Assembly: GCF_002979755.1 (NCBI RefSeq)
Contig: NZ_PCPP01000001.1
Span: 2,016,665-2,080,664, forward strand
Origin: Chryseobacterium culicis
Lineage (GTDB): Bacteria > Bacteroidota > Bacteroidia > Flavobacteriales > Weeksellaceae
Direction of reading: 5' to 3'
Length of the DNA: 64,000 nt
Position numbers and translations under genes: made by a program
Part shown: one piece after another, positions 1 through 8,214 of the stretch
Layout of the letters: every line of letters starts with the position of its first letter
Numbering within the stretch: position 1 is the first letter of the stretch
The notes under the pieces: model-generated
The model's input: only the letters and a program-made list of their open reading frames with translations
Databases searched by the model: none
What the model was told of the DNA's origin: nothing

Positions 1-99
1 TCCGACAACCTCTTCATTTTCGTATTCAAAACCTGTTTCCAGACGGACATTTTTAAGGGTATAGTTTCCTTTTGCAGTTAATTGATAGGGAAATTGCAT
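1..99 (-). CDS. Amidohydrolase paralog, N-terminal fragment (cut by window edge)
   Basis: Reading the minus strand from the ATG at 99 gives 33 residues without a stop, running off the window. They include KNVRLETGFEY, identical to residues 51-61 of the amidohydrolase at 1254-2588, and the DNA is also nearly identical over that stretch. I infer a second copy of the same cytosine-deaminase-like enzyme. It starts without the Tat-like leader of the other copy, so it may be cytoplasmic. It lies 79 bp downstream of the AraC regulator on the same strand. The rest of the protein, including all metal ligands, is outside the window. Confidence 0.75.
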   Translation of the reverse strand, partial: MQFPYQLTAKGNYTLKNVRLETGFEYENEEVVG

Positions 100-178
100 G
101 ATTTTAAATTTAACAATACAAAATTAACCAGCCCTGAGGGTAAAACCGGTGTATCAATTATGTCTTGTTTTGTACAGA

Positions 179-1024
179 TTATTCTTTGAATTGGGAAGGA
201 GTCATTCCTGTCTGTGCTTTAAAGAATTTGGAAAAGCTGGCATGATCATAGAAACCGAGATCATACACAATATCTTTCACAGACATTTCGGAAACTTTTA
301 AAAGTCTTTTTGCTTCCAGTAAAATACGATCCTGAATAAGAGATGATGCCGAAGCATTAAGATTCTTCTTGCAGACAATATTCAGATAATTGGCAGAGAT
401 ATTCAGTTTATCAGCATAAAAAGAAACGGATCTTTCTGTTTTGAAATGTTCATCAATAAGATGCAAAAATTTTGAAATAATGGGGTTTGAGTTATAGACT
501 TCAAAATCTTTGAAAGCTCCTTCCACAGATTTACTCACCAGCAGGCCAATCAATTCACTTCTTTTCTGAATCAGTTCCCAGAATATTTTTTCTGTGCTCA
601 GTTCTTTCTGGATGGCCTGAAATTCATACAGAAAATTTTCAAAAACATCTTTGGAAAGATTAATTACCGGATGATTCTGGTAATAGGATGCAGAAAATCT
701 TAACGACGGCAGAAAACTTTCAAACCAGTCTCTGCTGATCATCAGCTGATACCCAATGGTTTCTTTTTCAATGACCCACTGATGTACCTGATCCGGAAAA
801 ACAAGATGAATCTGGTAGTCCTTCACCTCATATTCTGTAAAATCTATGGTATGCGAACCAACTCCGTGCTCAAAAAGATTGATGATAAAAAAGTCATGTT
901 TGTGAGGATCATCAATGGAACGTGCTCCCGAAAGTTCATTGAACAGCAGATTACAGCCTTTCAACTGATTTTCACTAAATTCCTGAATTCCTAAAATGGG
1001 AAAATGATCCGTATGGTAAGCCAC
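179..1024 (-). CDS. AraC-family transcriptional regulator
   Basis: This 281-residue protein has a typical AraC/XylS layout. The N-terminal half (about 1-150) resembles the cupin-type ligand-sensing domain (PHKHDFF, FPDQVHQW). The C-terminal 100 residues carry two helix-turn-helix motifs, with the family signature VKDIVYDLGFYDHASFSKFF followed by GMTPSQFKE. The start codon at 1024 is GTG; I found no ATG nearby in frame. It lies between two amidohydrolase genes on the same strand, so control of those enzymes is a reasonable inference. The ligand is unknown. Confidence 0.9.
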   Translation of the reverse strand: MAYHTDHFPILGIQEFSENQLKGCNLLFNELSGARSIDDPHKHDFFIINLFEHGVGSHTIDFTEYEVKDYQIHLVFPDQVHQWVIEKETIGYQLMISRDWFESFLPSLRFSASYYQNHPVINLSKDVFENFLYEFQAIQKELSTEKIFWELIQKRSELIGLLVSKSVEGAFKDFEVYNSNPIISKFLHLIDEHFKTERSVSFYADKLNISANYLNIVCKKNLNASASSLIQDRILLEAKRLLKVSEMSVKDIVYDLGFYDHASFSKFFKAQTGMTPSQFKE

Positions 1025-1078
1025 TCTGCCTGATTTTCTCCTAAAATTACTAAAATTTATGAGAGAAAAACTAAAACA

Positions 1079-1207
1079 ACCACAAAAGGAACAAAAGTTT
1101 TATCTCCATCACGCTATCTTCAATTTCCACCTTCCTTCTGTGACGGTCTCTGAAATCTTAATGAATTTACAGGCTTTCCCTCGTAAAACTTTTATACCCT
1201 TTGTGGT
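1079..1207. repeat. Imperfect 24-bp inverted repeat around a short spacer
   Basis: Arms at 1079-1102 and 1184-1207 are inverted copies with about four mismatches (ACCACAAAAGG... and ...CCTTTGTGGT). The element fills most of the 229-bp gap between the amidohydrolase and the AraC gene. It has no coding potential. It could be a small non-autonomous repeat or a long hairpin in the transcript. Confidence 0.45.
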
Positions 1208-1253
1208 CAAAAAAACACAACTAAAAATATATTAAATTCCTTTTTATATTGAA

Positions 1254-2588
1254 TTAAAAAACGATGTTTCCACCATGTACTAAGGACTTCACGTCCGAAA
1301 TTCTCGAAACAGCTTCTGCAGAACAACTTGCATTGATAAGAACAAAATCTGCTTTATCTCCGGATTTTGGCCATTGCTGTATTCCTTTATCATCCAATGG
1401 AAGGATATTTCCCGTTGCAAGCTTTAAACTTCTTGACAATAAAAATTCTGTGGAGTATCCATACAATTGCGCCATTAAGTTGGCTTTCTGAAGTACACTG
1501 CCTGTTCCGAAAGTATTCCAGTGATCTATAATACTGTCATTTCCTGTCAGAACCGTTACCTTATGTTTGTAAAGCGTTGGTATGGGCATAATCAGCCTGC
1601 CAAAAGGGATTGTGGAAACAATTCCGATCTGTGCTTCGCCCAATTTTTCAGCGATTTCTTCCTGTTTTGCCGATTCCAGTTTTCCAAGGACAAAACAGTG
1701 GCTTAGGTAAGTTTTTCCTTTAAGCGCAGGATTTTCATTTACTTTTTTAATCAAGTATTCTACAGTTTTTAATCCTGAATCTCCGGTTTCATGCAGATGG
1801 ATATCTATTCCTTTTTTATTATCCAGAGCAAGCTGAACCGTGAAGTCTACTACTTTTTCAATGTCTCCATCAATGTTGAATGGGTCTACTCCTCCAATAA
1901 AATCAATATCCATTTTCGCAGCTTCTTTCAGGTAAGGCACAGAATCCGTATAAAACACTCCATGTTGTGGAAAGGCTACCAGCTCAGCACCAAAGCTTTT
2001 CTTTTTATTTTCTAAAGCCTTCTGTAAATTCTTTAACGACTGAAGTTTGGAAGTGGGTTCAATATTCACATGACTTCTGGCATAGGAAGTTCCTTTTGAC
2101 TGTAATAATTCAATCAGTTTTTCAGCCTTGAAGGTTGAATTTTTCAGCATTTCCGGAAGCATTTTCTGCTCCAGCTCTATCATTCCTTTGATTCCTCCGG
2201 TTCTTTTTCTCACAGCCTGCCATTGATCACCATAAAAGGTTTTATCAAGATGAATATGCATATCTTTAAATGCAGGAAGCATCAATAATCCTTTAGCATC
2301 AACCGCTTTAGCGTTAGGTTGGTTAGGAGCAATTTTTGTAATTTTTCCGTTTTCAACCTCTACATAGAACAGATCTGTTTGGGTAGAAGCGACTTCCCCA
2401 TCCTGGTATTCAAAACCTGTTTCCAGACGAACATTTTTAAGGCTCATTTTTCCTTTTGCAGAAAGAGTATTTTCATCAGATAAAGGTGATGCCGTCATGA
2501 TATTGGGTATTAAAGTTAATCCTGCTACAGCCAATGCTGAATTCCGGATAAAATCCTTGCGGGAGATATTATTGTCTGAGGTCTTCAT
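1254..2588 (-). CDS. Amidohydrolase, cytosine-deaminase-like, with export-type leader
   Basis: The protein has 444 residues from the ATG at 2588; an in-frame TTG two codons upstream is less likely. The metal-site motifs of the cytosine deaminase-like amidohydrolases are present: HIHLDK (111-116), HLHETGD (264-270), SHC (296-298) and GNDSIIDHW (349-357). The N-terminus, SRKDFIRNSALAVAGLTLIP, resembles a Tat leader but has RK instead of the twin arginine, so export is uncertain. Substrate is unknown; a cyclic amidine, amide or nucleobase ring would fit the family. A close paralog starts at 99 on the same strand, and the AraC gene lies between the two. Confidence 0.85.
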   Translation of the reverse strand: MKTSDNNISRKDFIRNSALAVAGLTLIPNIMTASPLSDENTLSAKGKMSLKNVRLETGFEYQDGEVASTQTDLFYVEVENGKITKIAPNQPNAKAVDAKGLLMLPAFKDMHIHLDKTFYGDQWQAVRKRTGGIKGMIELEQKMLPEMLKNSTFKAEKLIELLQSKGTSYARSHVNIEPTSKLQSLKNLQKALENKKKSFGAELVAFPQHGVFYTDSVPYLKEAAKMDIDFIGGVDPFNIDGDIEKVVDFTVQLALDNKKGIDIHLHETGDSGLKTVEYLIKKVNENPALKGKTYLSHCFVLGKLESAKQEEIAEKLGEAQIGIVSTIPFGRLIMPIPTLYKHKVTVLTGNDSIIDHWNTFGTGSVLQKANLMAQLYGYSTEFLLSRSLKLATGNILPLDDKGIQQWPKSGDKADFVLINASCSAEAVSRISDVKSLVHGGNIVF

Positions 2589-2745
2589 GTCCAATCTATT
2601 TAATACAAAATTAAAAAGAAGTGTCCCTGAACAAAGTGTATGAATTATTACAAAATCTGTATGATTTATGCATTGTTTTGATTACTTACTAAAATACCAA
2701 GTTTATCTTTCCTTTACTACAATAAGGAAGACATCCATCACAATT

Positions 2746-2805
2746 GTCATTCTGTAGGAATCCAAAATTATGCTGTTTACTCTGTTGAGACTCCTACGGA
2801 GTGAC
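2746..2805. repeat. Palindromic repeat, copy 1 (GTCAT...GTGAC ends)
   Basis: This element of about 60 bp begins GTCATTCTGTAGGAATCC and ends ACTCCTACGGAGTGAC, so its ends can pair over about 14 bases with two mismatches. A second copy lies 75 bp downstream, and similarity continues past the right end. It has no coding content and resembles dispersed REP- or MITE-like repeats. Confidence 0.65.
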
Positions 2806-2880
2806 AAAGAGACTGGCAAAACTTTCTGTTTCAACTATAGTTAATAATTAACAACTACTATAAAATTATCCATAATGCTT

Positions 2881-2941
2881 GTCATTCCGTAGGAATCCAG
2901 ATTATACCGCTTCTACACTGTCGAGACTCCTACGGAGTGAC
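2881..2941. repeat. Palindromic repeat, copy 2 (GTCAT...GTGAC ends)
   Basis: Second copy of the element at 2746-2805, in the same orientation, with a better paired terminus (13 of 14 bases). The middle of the element differs more than the ends, as expected when pairing of the ends is what is conserved. Confidence 0.65.
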
Positions 2942-3043
2942 AAAGATTACGCAGAACTCTGTTTATGTGAAACATTTTTTAACCTGCAAGCGCCTTATTT
3001 TTTGCATAAAAAAACCGGATCTAAAATCCGGTTTCATTATTAT

Positions 3044-4333
3044 TTATTTATTTGAATATTCAAATTTTCTTACAGCTTCCAACGTCATATCAATTTCTTT
3101 ATCCTTAATTGCATCACTGATGAAGTAAGTTTCGTACCCACTTGGCGGAAGGTATACCCCATTCTGCAACATTTGGTGGAAGAAGTTATTGAACAATGAA
3201 TGATTAGCTTCCTGCGCCTCATCAAAGTTGGAAACTCTGTTGATATGGAAAAATACAGACATCATAGAACCTTTTCTGTTAATTTTATGAGCAATCCCTT
3301 TTTCATTTAAAATTTTTCCGATTTCGAAATCTAAAGTTTCCGTAGTCTTATGTAATCTGTTGAAAAATTCAGGATCATTTTTAATAAGCTGAAGGGTTTT
3401 TAATCCTGCTCTCATAGCCAAAGGATTTCCACTCAATGTTCCTGCCTGATATACACCTCCTTTTGGAGCCAGATGGTCCATAATTTCATTTTTCCCTGCG
3501 AAAGCTCCTACCGGAAGACCTCCTCCGATTACTTTTCCGTAAGTTACTAAGTCTGCTTTTACATTAAAAAGCTCCTGAGCTCCTCCGAAAGCCAGTCGGA
3601 AACCGGTCATCACCTCATCAAAGATTAATAAAGCACCGTTTTCGTCACAGATCTTTCTCAGGTTTTGTAGGAAATTGTTTTCCGGCAATACACATCCCAT
3701 ATTTCCTGCAACCGGTTCTATAATTACGGCTGCAATCTCTGCCTGGTTGTGACGGAATAAATCCTCAACCTGTTCAAAATCATTATAACGGGCTAGTAAA
3801 GTATCTTTTGCAGTGCCAGCAGTTACTCCCGGAGAATTTGGATTTCCGAATGTAGCAGCACCACTTCCGGCTTTAATCAGGAATGAATCTGAGTGTCCAT
3901 GATAGCAGCCTTCAAATTTTACAATCTTATCTCTTCCTGTGTATCCTCTTGCCAGCCTGATTGCACTCATACATGCTTCTGTTCCGGAAGAAACCATTCT
4001 GATCTGGTCAATATTCGGGACATTTTCAATGATAAATTTTGCAATTTCTGTTTCCAGTTCTGTAGGTGCTCCGAAAGAGAATCCCTTCTCTGCCTGTATC
4101 TTCAGTTCTTCCAGTACTTCAGGATGGGTGTGTCCTAAGATGGCCGGGCCCCATGAATTGATATAATCGATATAAGTATTATCATCTGCATCGGTAAGGT
4201 AAGCGCCCTTTGCCGATTTCATGAAAACAGGCACTCCTCCTACGGATTTGAATGCTCTTACCGGAGAGTTTACTCCTCCCGGAATGTATTTGTAGGCTTC
4301 ATCAAACAAAGCCGAACTTCTTTGATACTTCAT
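3044..4333 (-). CDS. hemL: Glutamate-1-semialdehyde 2,1-aminomutase
   Basis: HemL converts glutamate-1-semialdehyde to 5-aminolevulinate, the tetrapyrrole precursor, in the cytoplasm with PLP or PMP. The 429-residue length is normal for the family. The N-terminus has the HemL signature [12 protein letters not shown] (17-28), then [15 protein letters not shown] (115-129), the PLP-ring aspartate region FDEVMTGFR (238-246) and the Schiff-base lysine in [13 protein letters not shown] (Lys267). It is a single minus-strand gene. The glucosaminidase gene upstream on the same strand ends 74 bp away, and that gap holds short GACAGTTG-like repeats. Confidence 0.97.
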   Translation of the reverse strand: MKYQRSSALFDEAYKYIPGGVNSPVRAFKSVGGVPVFMKSAKGAYLTDADDNTYIDYINSWGPAILGHTHPEVLEELKIQAEKGFSFGAPTELETEIAKFIIENVPNIDQIRMVSSGTEACMSAIRLARGYTGRDKIVKFEGCYHGHSDSFLIKAGSGAATFGNPNSPGVTAGTAKDTLLARYNDFEQVEDLFRHNQAEIAAVIIEPVAGNMGCVLPENNFLQNLRKICDENGALLIFDEVMTGFRLAFGGAQELFNVKADLVTYGKVIGGGLPVGAFAGKNEIMDHLAPKGGVYQAGTLSGNPLAMRAGLKTLQLIKNDPEFFNRLHKTTETLDFEIGKILNEKGIAHKINRKGSMMSVFFHINRVSNFDEAQEANHSLFNNFFHQMLQNGVYLPPSGYETYFISDAIKDKEIDMTLEAVRKFEYSNK

Positions 4334-4407
4334 ATATACTTAGTTGCTGTCGACAGTTGCTGGTTGGCATGTAACTGTCAACGGTAAACTCTCAACAAAA
4401 AATTAAA

Positions 4408-5466
4408 TTAGTTTCGTGGTTTTTTGTCTATTAAATAAATCAGCTGTCCTGCAGATGGCTGCTGTCCTTCATCCATTCTGTTTTTGGCATATAATTTATT
4501 TAATTTGATTCCGAATTTCTGGGCAATATCATGCATATCTTCTCCGGATTCTGCTTTATAAGTAGCGGTGTTTCCTGTAGAATTTTTGGATTCAAGGAAG
4601 ACGATATCGTTTTTCTTTAAGGTTTCACCTTCCAGTTCATTCCACTTTATCAGTCTGCTTTCGCTGACTTTGAATTTATTGGCAATGAATTTCACATCAG
4701 TATCTTCAGGAATTACAATATATTTCAGACCGTCATTCGGATGGCTTTTGATAAGAATGGAATTAAGAATTTCAGCTTTCGTTTTGATTCTTTCCACTCT
4801 TTTTTGTTGTTGTGCGTAAGAAGTCTGTTTGTAAGGAACTTCTACAGTCACCGGATCTTTAGCTTTTTTCAATGCTTTTGAAGGCTCCAGTTGAGCCATG
4901 AAAGTTCTGTCATCTTTCAGATCCGGATACATTTTAAGAACGGCATACAATACTTCATTGGAATTGGTATTGTCGTATTCGTATAGTCTGTATTTTTCAA
5001 TTTTGGTAATAAGAATTGAAGCATAGCGCGGATTGGTGGCATATCCTGCTTTTTTCAAACCGGTTGCCCACGCTCTGTAATCTCTCATATCCAGTTTGAA
5101 AAGATTTGCGTAATATTTTCTTGTTGATAAAAATATAGAATGATCTTCATAAGACTGTCTTGGATCGTCATACACACGGAAGCATTCATTAGGTGCATCA
5201 TCGGTATGTTTCATCGTTCTACCGGTCCAGTCTTCTTTACATTTTATACCGAAGTGGTTTTTACCTTCCTGTGCCAATCTGCTTTGCCCGCCCCCGGTTT
5301 CCAATAATCCCTGGGCAAGGGTAATAGAAGCCGGAATTTTATATTTTTCCATTTCTTCTACGGCATATTTAGCAAACTTCTGAATATACTGATCTTCGGT
5401 TGCCCAATTTTGGGCTGAAAATTTTGATAAAACTAAAAGGCTTATGGATAGGAAAAGTCTTTTCAT
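4408..5466 (-). CDS. Secreted glucosaminidase with LysM domains
   Basis: The protein has 352 residues from the ATG at 5466; the TTG three codons upstream is less likely. A signal peptide (MKRLFLSISLLVLSKFSAQ) is followed by a glucosaminidase domain of the FlgJ/mannosyl-glycoprotein type at about 25-165. The probable catalytic glutamate is in QGLLETGGGQSRLA, followed by KNHFGIKCKEDW and RAWATGLKKAGYATNP. Two LysM peptidoglycan-binding repeats follow (about 245-300 and 305-352, IPEDTDVKFIANKFKVSES and AESGEDMHDIAQKFGIKLN). It probably cuts peptidoglycan during wall remodelling. The gene ends 74 bp before hemL. Confidence 0.93.
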   Translation of the reverse strand: MKRLFLSISLLVLSKFSAQNWATEDQYIQKFAKYAVEEMEKYKIPASITLAQGLLETGGGQSRLAQEGKNHFGIKCKEDWTGRTMKHTDDAPNECFRVYDDPRQSYEDHSIFLSTRKYYANLFKLDMRDYRAWATGLKKAGYATNPRYASILITKIEKYRLYEYDNTNSNEVLYAVLKMYPDLKDDRTFMAQLEPSKALKKAKDPVTVEVPYKQTSYAQQQKRVERIKTKAEILNSILIKSHPNDGLKYIVIPEDTDVKFIANKFKVSESRLIKWNELEGETLKKNDIVFLESKNSTGNTATYKAESGEDMHDIAQKFGIKLNKLYAKNRMDEGQQPSAGQLIYLIDKKPRN

Positions 5467-5481
5467 GTTTTTCAATTTTAC

Positions 5482-6390
5482 TTATATAATTAAATTTCTG
5501 TTCTGTTTTTCTAAAAGCAGATTTGCTCCTTCAATTCCCTGTAATCCTCCGGTATGAAAGCACAAAATCCTGCTGTTCTCAGGAAAATAATCTTCTTCAA
5601 TCAGTTCAAAAACCTTCTCCATCATTTTTCCTGTATAAATCGGTTCCAAAGGAATACCGTATCTCTCTTTGAAATCATTGATAAAACGGACGTTTCCATC
5701 ATTTATTTTACCATAACCTCCAAAACATGAATCTATTAGATTAAAATTTTGTCTCAAAGTTAATTCAAAAATTTTATTTTCAAGTGAAGTATCATCAACC
5801 GCTTTAAATCCTATAACTTTCTGATTTTCTTCACAAAATTTTGAAATCCCTGCAATGGTTCCTCCGGTTCCAACTGCGGTGCAAAGATAGTCAAAATCTT
5901 TTGTTTGTTCGTTGAGCATCATTTTCACCCCTTCCACTGCATCTTCATTGGTTCCTCCTTCAGGAACAATCAATGCCTCCGGGAACTCCTGCTGAAGGAA
6001 TTCCGTGAGTTTTTCTTTGTGGCGGTATTCTTCACGGGTAACAAATTTCAGGTTCATCCCATTTCTTTTGGCAAAAAGTAATGTGGGGTTATCCCGCCAC
6101 TTATGCTGAAGTTCTTCTCCTCTGATGATTCCCAGTGTTGGAATACCTGCCAGACTTCCTACTGCGGAAACTGCGGCTATATGATTGGAAAAAGCACCTC
6201 CAAAAGTAATAATATAGGGATTATCAGGATTTTTTGCCAGATAATGATTGACATTATGGAATAGTTTCCAGTATTTATTCCCTGAAATTAGCGAATGAAT
6301 CTGGTCTTCCCTTTTAATAAACAGTTGTATGTTTTTATGAATTGGAATTTCCTGAATGGGAATAGGTTCTGTGGGAAGTTGTAATAGCAT
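5482..6390 (-). CDS. PLP-dependent D-cysteine desulfhydrase / ACC deaminase-like enzyme
   Basis: This 302-residue fold-type II PLP enzyme has the ACC deaminase/D-cysteine desulfhydrase signature: KREDQIHSLISGNKYWKL (26-43) with the PLP lysine at 39 or nearby, GGAFSNHIAA for substrate and phosphate contacts, and the glycine loop GTGGTIAG. Flavobacterial relatives are annotated as pyridoxal-phosphate-dependent enzymes or ACC deaminases; the substrate cannot be fixed from sequence alone. The stop is 15 bp upstream of the glucosaminidase ATG, so the two may be co-transcribed. Confidence 0.85.
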   Translation of the reverse strand: MLLQLPTEPIPIQEIPIHKNIQLFIKREDQIHSLISGNKYWKLFHNVNHYLAKNPDNPYIITFGGAFSNHIAAVSAVGSLAGIPTLGIIRGEELQHKWRDNPTLLFAKRNGMNLKFVTREEYRHKEKLTEFLQQEFPEALIVPEGGTNEDAVEGVKMMLNEQTKDFDYLCTAVGTGGTIAGISKFCEENQKVIGFKAVDDTSLENKIFELTLRQNFNLIDSCFGGYGKINDGNVRFINDFKERYGIPLEPIYTGKMMEKVFELIEEDYFPENSRILCFHTGGLQGIEGANLLLEKQNRNLII

Positions 6391-6459
6391 TTCAGTTTTT
6401 AGCGACTCAAGGTTTATTCTTTACAAAAGTAGGAAAAGATTTAGTGTTGTGTGAGTTTT

Positions 6460-6500
6460 CTTTTTTCCCACAGATAACGCAGATTTACACAGATTTTTTT
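6460..6500. repeat. Dispersed CACAGATAACGCAGATTT-type repeat remnant
   Basis: The sequence CACAGATAACGCAGATTTAC followed by CAGATT and a T tract is a common intergenic repeat style in Bacteroidota. A diverged copy occurs near 7827-7855 and a shorter one near 10100. No gene function is seen. Confidence 0.35.
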
Positions 6501-6535
6501 TGTTTTTTTTATTCTATATGAATTGTTTAATTGTA

Positions 6536-6605
6536 AGTTTTGGCTAAAGCCGGATGAATTGTTTATTTATTTGATAAACGGGCTAAAGCCCGTTCCTATT
6601 GAATA
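6536..6605. repeat. Solo GGCTAAAGCC REP-like element (A)
   Basis: The element begins AGTTTTGGCTAAAGCC and contains an 18-bp perfect palindrome AACGGGCTAAAGCCCGTT followed by CCTATTGAATA. The same modules flank the RAYT transposase at 33932-34354, so this is probably a dispersed non-autonomous copy mobilised by that or a related enzyme. Confidence 0.75.
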
Positions 6606-6633
6606 AGTAGAAATGTGAATACTTAATCTCAAA

Positions 6634-6682
6634 ATAATTCATAATTCATAATTCATAATTCATAATTCATAATTCATAATTC
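6634..6682. repeat. 7-bp microsatellite (ATAATTC) x 7
   Basis: Seven exact head-to-tail copies of ATAATTC end at the stop codon of the minus-strand gene at 6682. Slippage here would change the 3' untranslated region rather than the protein. Looser relatives of this motif occur near 8080. Confidence 0.9.
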
Positions 6683-7041
6683 TACAGAAATTTCCTGAAG
6701 TTCCAGAATTTTCTTTTTTTGAGATAATTCAGGTTGTTTTCATGGGCATAAGCTTCTCTTTCAAAGGAAATTCTTCTGTAAGCAAGATACCCGTCTTTAA
6801 GTTTGAAAAACCAGTAATAATATTCAATAACATAAAAAATATAGAAGAAAATGATGAGCATTTCCATCTGTTGCCGCAAATGGATTTTTTCATGATTAAT
6901 CAATACATTATTTTCCTTATCTTCGGGTTTCCTAATGAAGATAAAGGGAAATAGAGCAATGCCATTAATTTTTAATTTTTTTAAAGGCTTTTGGCATACA
7001 ATTATCATAGTAACAAATATAAAAAGTTTTTTGACTAGCAT
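6682..7041 (-). CDS. Conserved small membrane-associated protein with HEKxHxxQ motif
   Basis: I do not recognise a characterised family. The protein has up to 119 residues. It has the motif NHEKIHLRQQ, then a hydrophobic aromatic segment MEMLIIFFYIFYVIEYYYWFF, then SFEREAYAHENNLNYLKKRKFWNF. The HExxH-like HEKIH followed by FEREAYAHE recalls peptidase-like membrane proteins, but activity is not shown. The ATG at 7041 is only 7 bp from the start of the divergent gene at 7049. A TAnnTTTG-like box (TATATTTG) lies on this strand at 7021-7014, inside the predicted 5' end, so translation may begin later, near 7008 or at an unrecognised codon. Confidence 0.6.
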   Translation of the reverse strand: MLVKKLFIFVTMIIVCQKPLKKLKINGIALFPFIFIRKPEDKENNVLINHEKIHLRQQMEMLIIFFYIFYVIEYYYWFFKLKDGYLAYRRISFEREAYAHENNLNYLKKRKFWNFRKFL

Positions 7042-7045
7042 TTAA

Positions 7046-7231
<186 letters not shown>

Positions 7232-7232
7232 A

Positions 7233-7760
7233 ATGAAAAAATATATTTTTATTTTGTTGGCATCTGCTACTTTAGGCTTAACTTCTTGTAGCCCTTTTCA
7301 GGTACGTTCAGATTATGCTGAAACCGCCAATTTCAATTCTTATAAAACTTACAAAATAAGAATTGATGATCTAAAATTGAATGATATTGATAAAGACAGG
7401 GTACTGAACGAACTGTCGAGACAGCTTCAGAGCAAAGGACTTCAGTCCGGAGAAAATCCTGATCTGATTATCAACGTAAAAGCAAATCATAAAAAGATTA
7501 CTGACATCAATTCCTCTTCTCCTTACGGAATGTGGGGATGGGGTGGACCTTTCGGATGGGGTGTCGGCATGAACAGAACCTGGACAACGAATTACAATGA
7601 AGGCGCACTGATTGTTGACCTTATTGATGCAAAAAGCAACAAATTGGTTTGGCAGGGTATCGGAAGCGGAATTTCTGTAGACTCTCCAAAAGCAAAACAG
7701 AGACAGATTCCAGAGATTTTGGCTGAGATTATGAAAAATTATCCGCCACAAAGAAAATAA
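7233..7760 (+). CDS. DUF4136-like lipoprotein
   Basis: The ATG at 7233 gives MKKYIFILLASATLGLTSCSP, a lipoprotein signal peptide with the lipobox cysteine about residue 19. An ATG seven codons earlier would sit inside the preceding gene and spoil the signal peptide. The mature part has the DUF4136 pattern: VRSDYAETANFNSYKTY near the start, a central LINVKANHKK strand and SNKLVWQGIGSG near the end. A glycine/tryptophan-rich insert (YGMWGWGGPFGWGVGMNRTW) sits in the middle. The role is unknown, probably an envelope protein. A hairpin terminator follows at 7782. Confidence 0.85.
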   Translation: MKKYIFILLASATLGLTSCSPFQVRSDYAETANFNSYKTYKIRIDDLKLNDIDKDRVLNELSRQLQSKGLQSGENPDLIINVKANHKKITDINSSSPYGMWGWGGPFGWGVGMNRTWTTNYNEGALIVDLIDAKSNKLVWQGIGSGISVDSPKAKQRQIPEILAEIMKNYPPQRK

Positions 7761-7781
7761 GATTTAAGTCATCCATTATAT

Positions 7782-7811
7782 AAGCCGGTACGTTTTGTAT
7801 CGGCTTTTTTA
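7782..7811 (+). terminator. Rho-independent terminator after the DUF4136 gene
   Basis: The hairpin AAGCCGGTAC / GTATCGGCTT with a short loop is followed by a T run, 21 bp after the stop codon. Confidence 0.75.
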
Positions 7812-7849
7812 TGCTTTGTGTTTTTTCACGCAGATAACACAAATTTGCA

Positions 7850-7975
7850 CAGATGAGGCTGACTCAAAAGAGCCATTCTGAATGAAATGAAAAATCTCCT
7901 TTATTTGATTATCCATAAGATTCTTCCTACGTCAGAATGACAAAGTCAGATTACTTGACTTTTGAGACAACCACT
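7850..7975. repeat. Inverted-repeat element in the 7.8-8.2 kb gap
   Basis: The segment begins GACTCAAAAG (near 7860) and ends with its inverse CTTTTGAG (near 7962-7969). The interior includes TTCTTCCTACGTCAGAATGAC, a diverged match to the GTCAT...GTGAC repeats at 2746 and 2881. The rest of the 454-bp gap (7761-8214) holds the terminator, a REP-like element and AT-rich DNA; I see no gene. Confidence 0.4.
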
Positions 7976-7985
7976 TCTATTATTT

Positions 7986-8053
7986 AAGTTTTGGCTAAAG
8001 CCCAATGAAAAAAGTGTTATTCTAAACCGGGCTAAAGCCCGGCCCTATTGAAT
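7986..8053. repeat. Solo GGCTAAAGCC REP-like element (B)
   Basis: AAGTTTTGGCTAAAGCCC is followed after a short spacer by CCGGGCTAAAGCCCGG (a 16-bp perfect palindrome) and CCCTATTGAAT. It has the same two-module order as the element at 6536, with compensating changes in the palindrome arms (CCGGG/CCCGG instead of AACGGG/CCCGTT). Confidence 0.75.
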
Positions 8054-8214
8054 ATCAAATATTGAGGATAAATCCTTGTAAAATCATAATTCATCATTTA
8101 TCATTCATCACTCATTATGTATCGCATACAGTGCATTTAAAATTAACAATTTTGTAATTTTTTATTCACAAAAATTGTGGTATTCTTGCTGAAACTTTAT
8201 ACTAAATATTAATT

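Larger units (their letters stand above)
2589..3043. other. Gene-free stretch holding two palindromic repeats
   Basis: No convincing ORF is present between the amidohydrolase start and the hemL stop. The stretch holds two related palindromic elements (2746-2805 and 2881-2941), and an inverted AAACCGGATYTAAAATCCGGTTT-like hairpin at about 3010-3033 that probably terminates hemL transcription. Confidence 0.6.

Noticed and set aside
1254..2588. Tat-exported amidohydrolase
   Set aside because: The leader has RK where Tat substrates require RR, so export by Tat was not claimed, only noted as possible.
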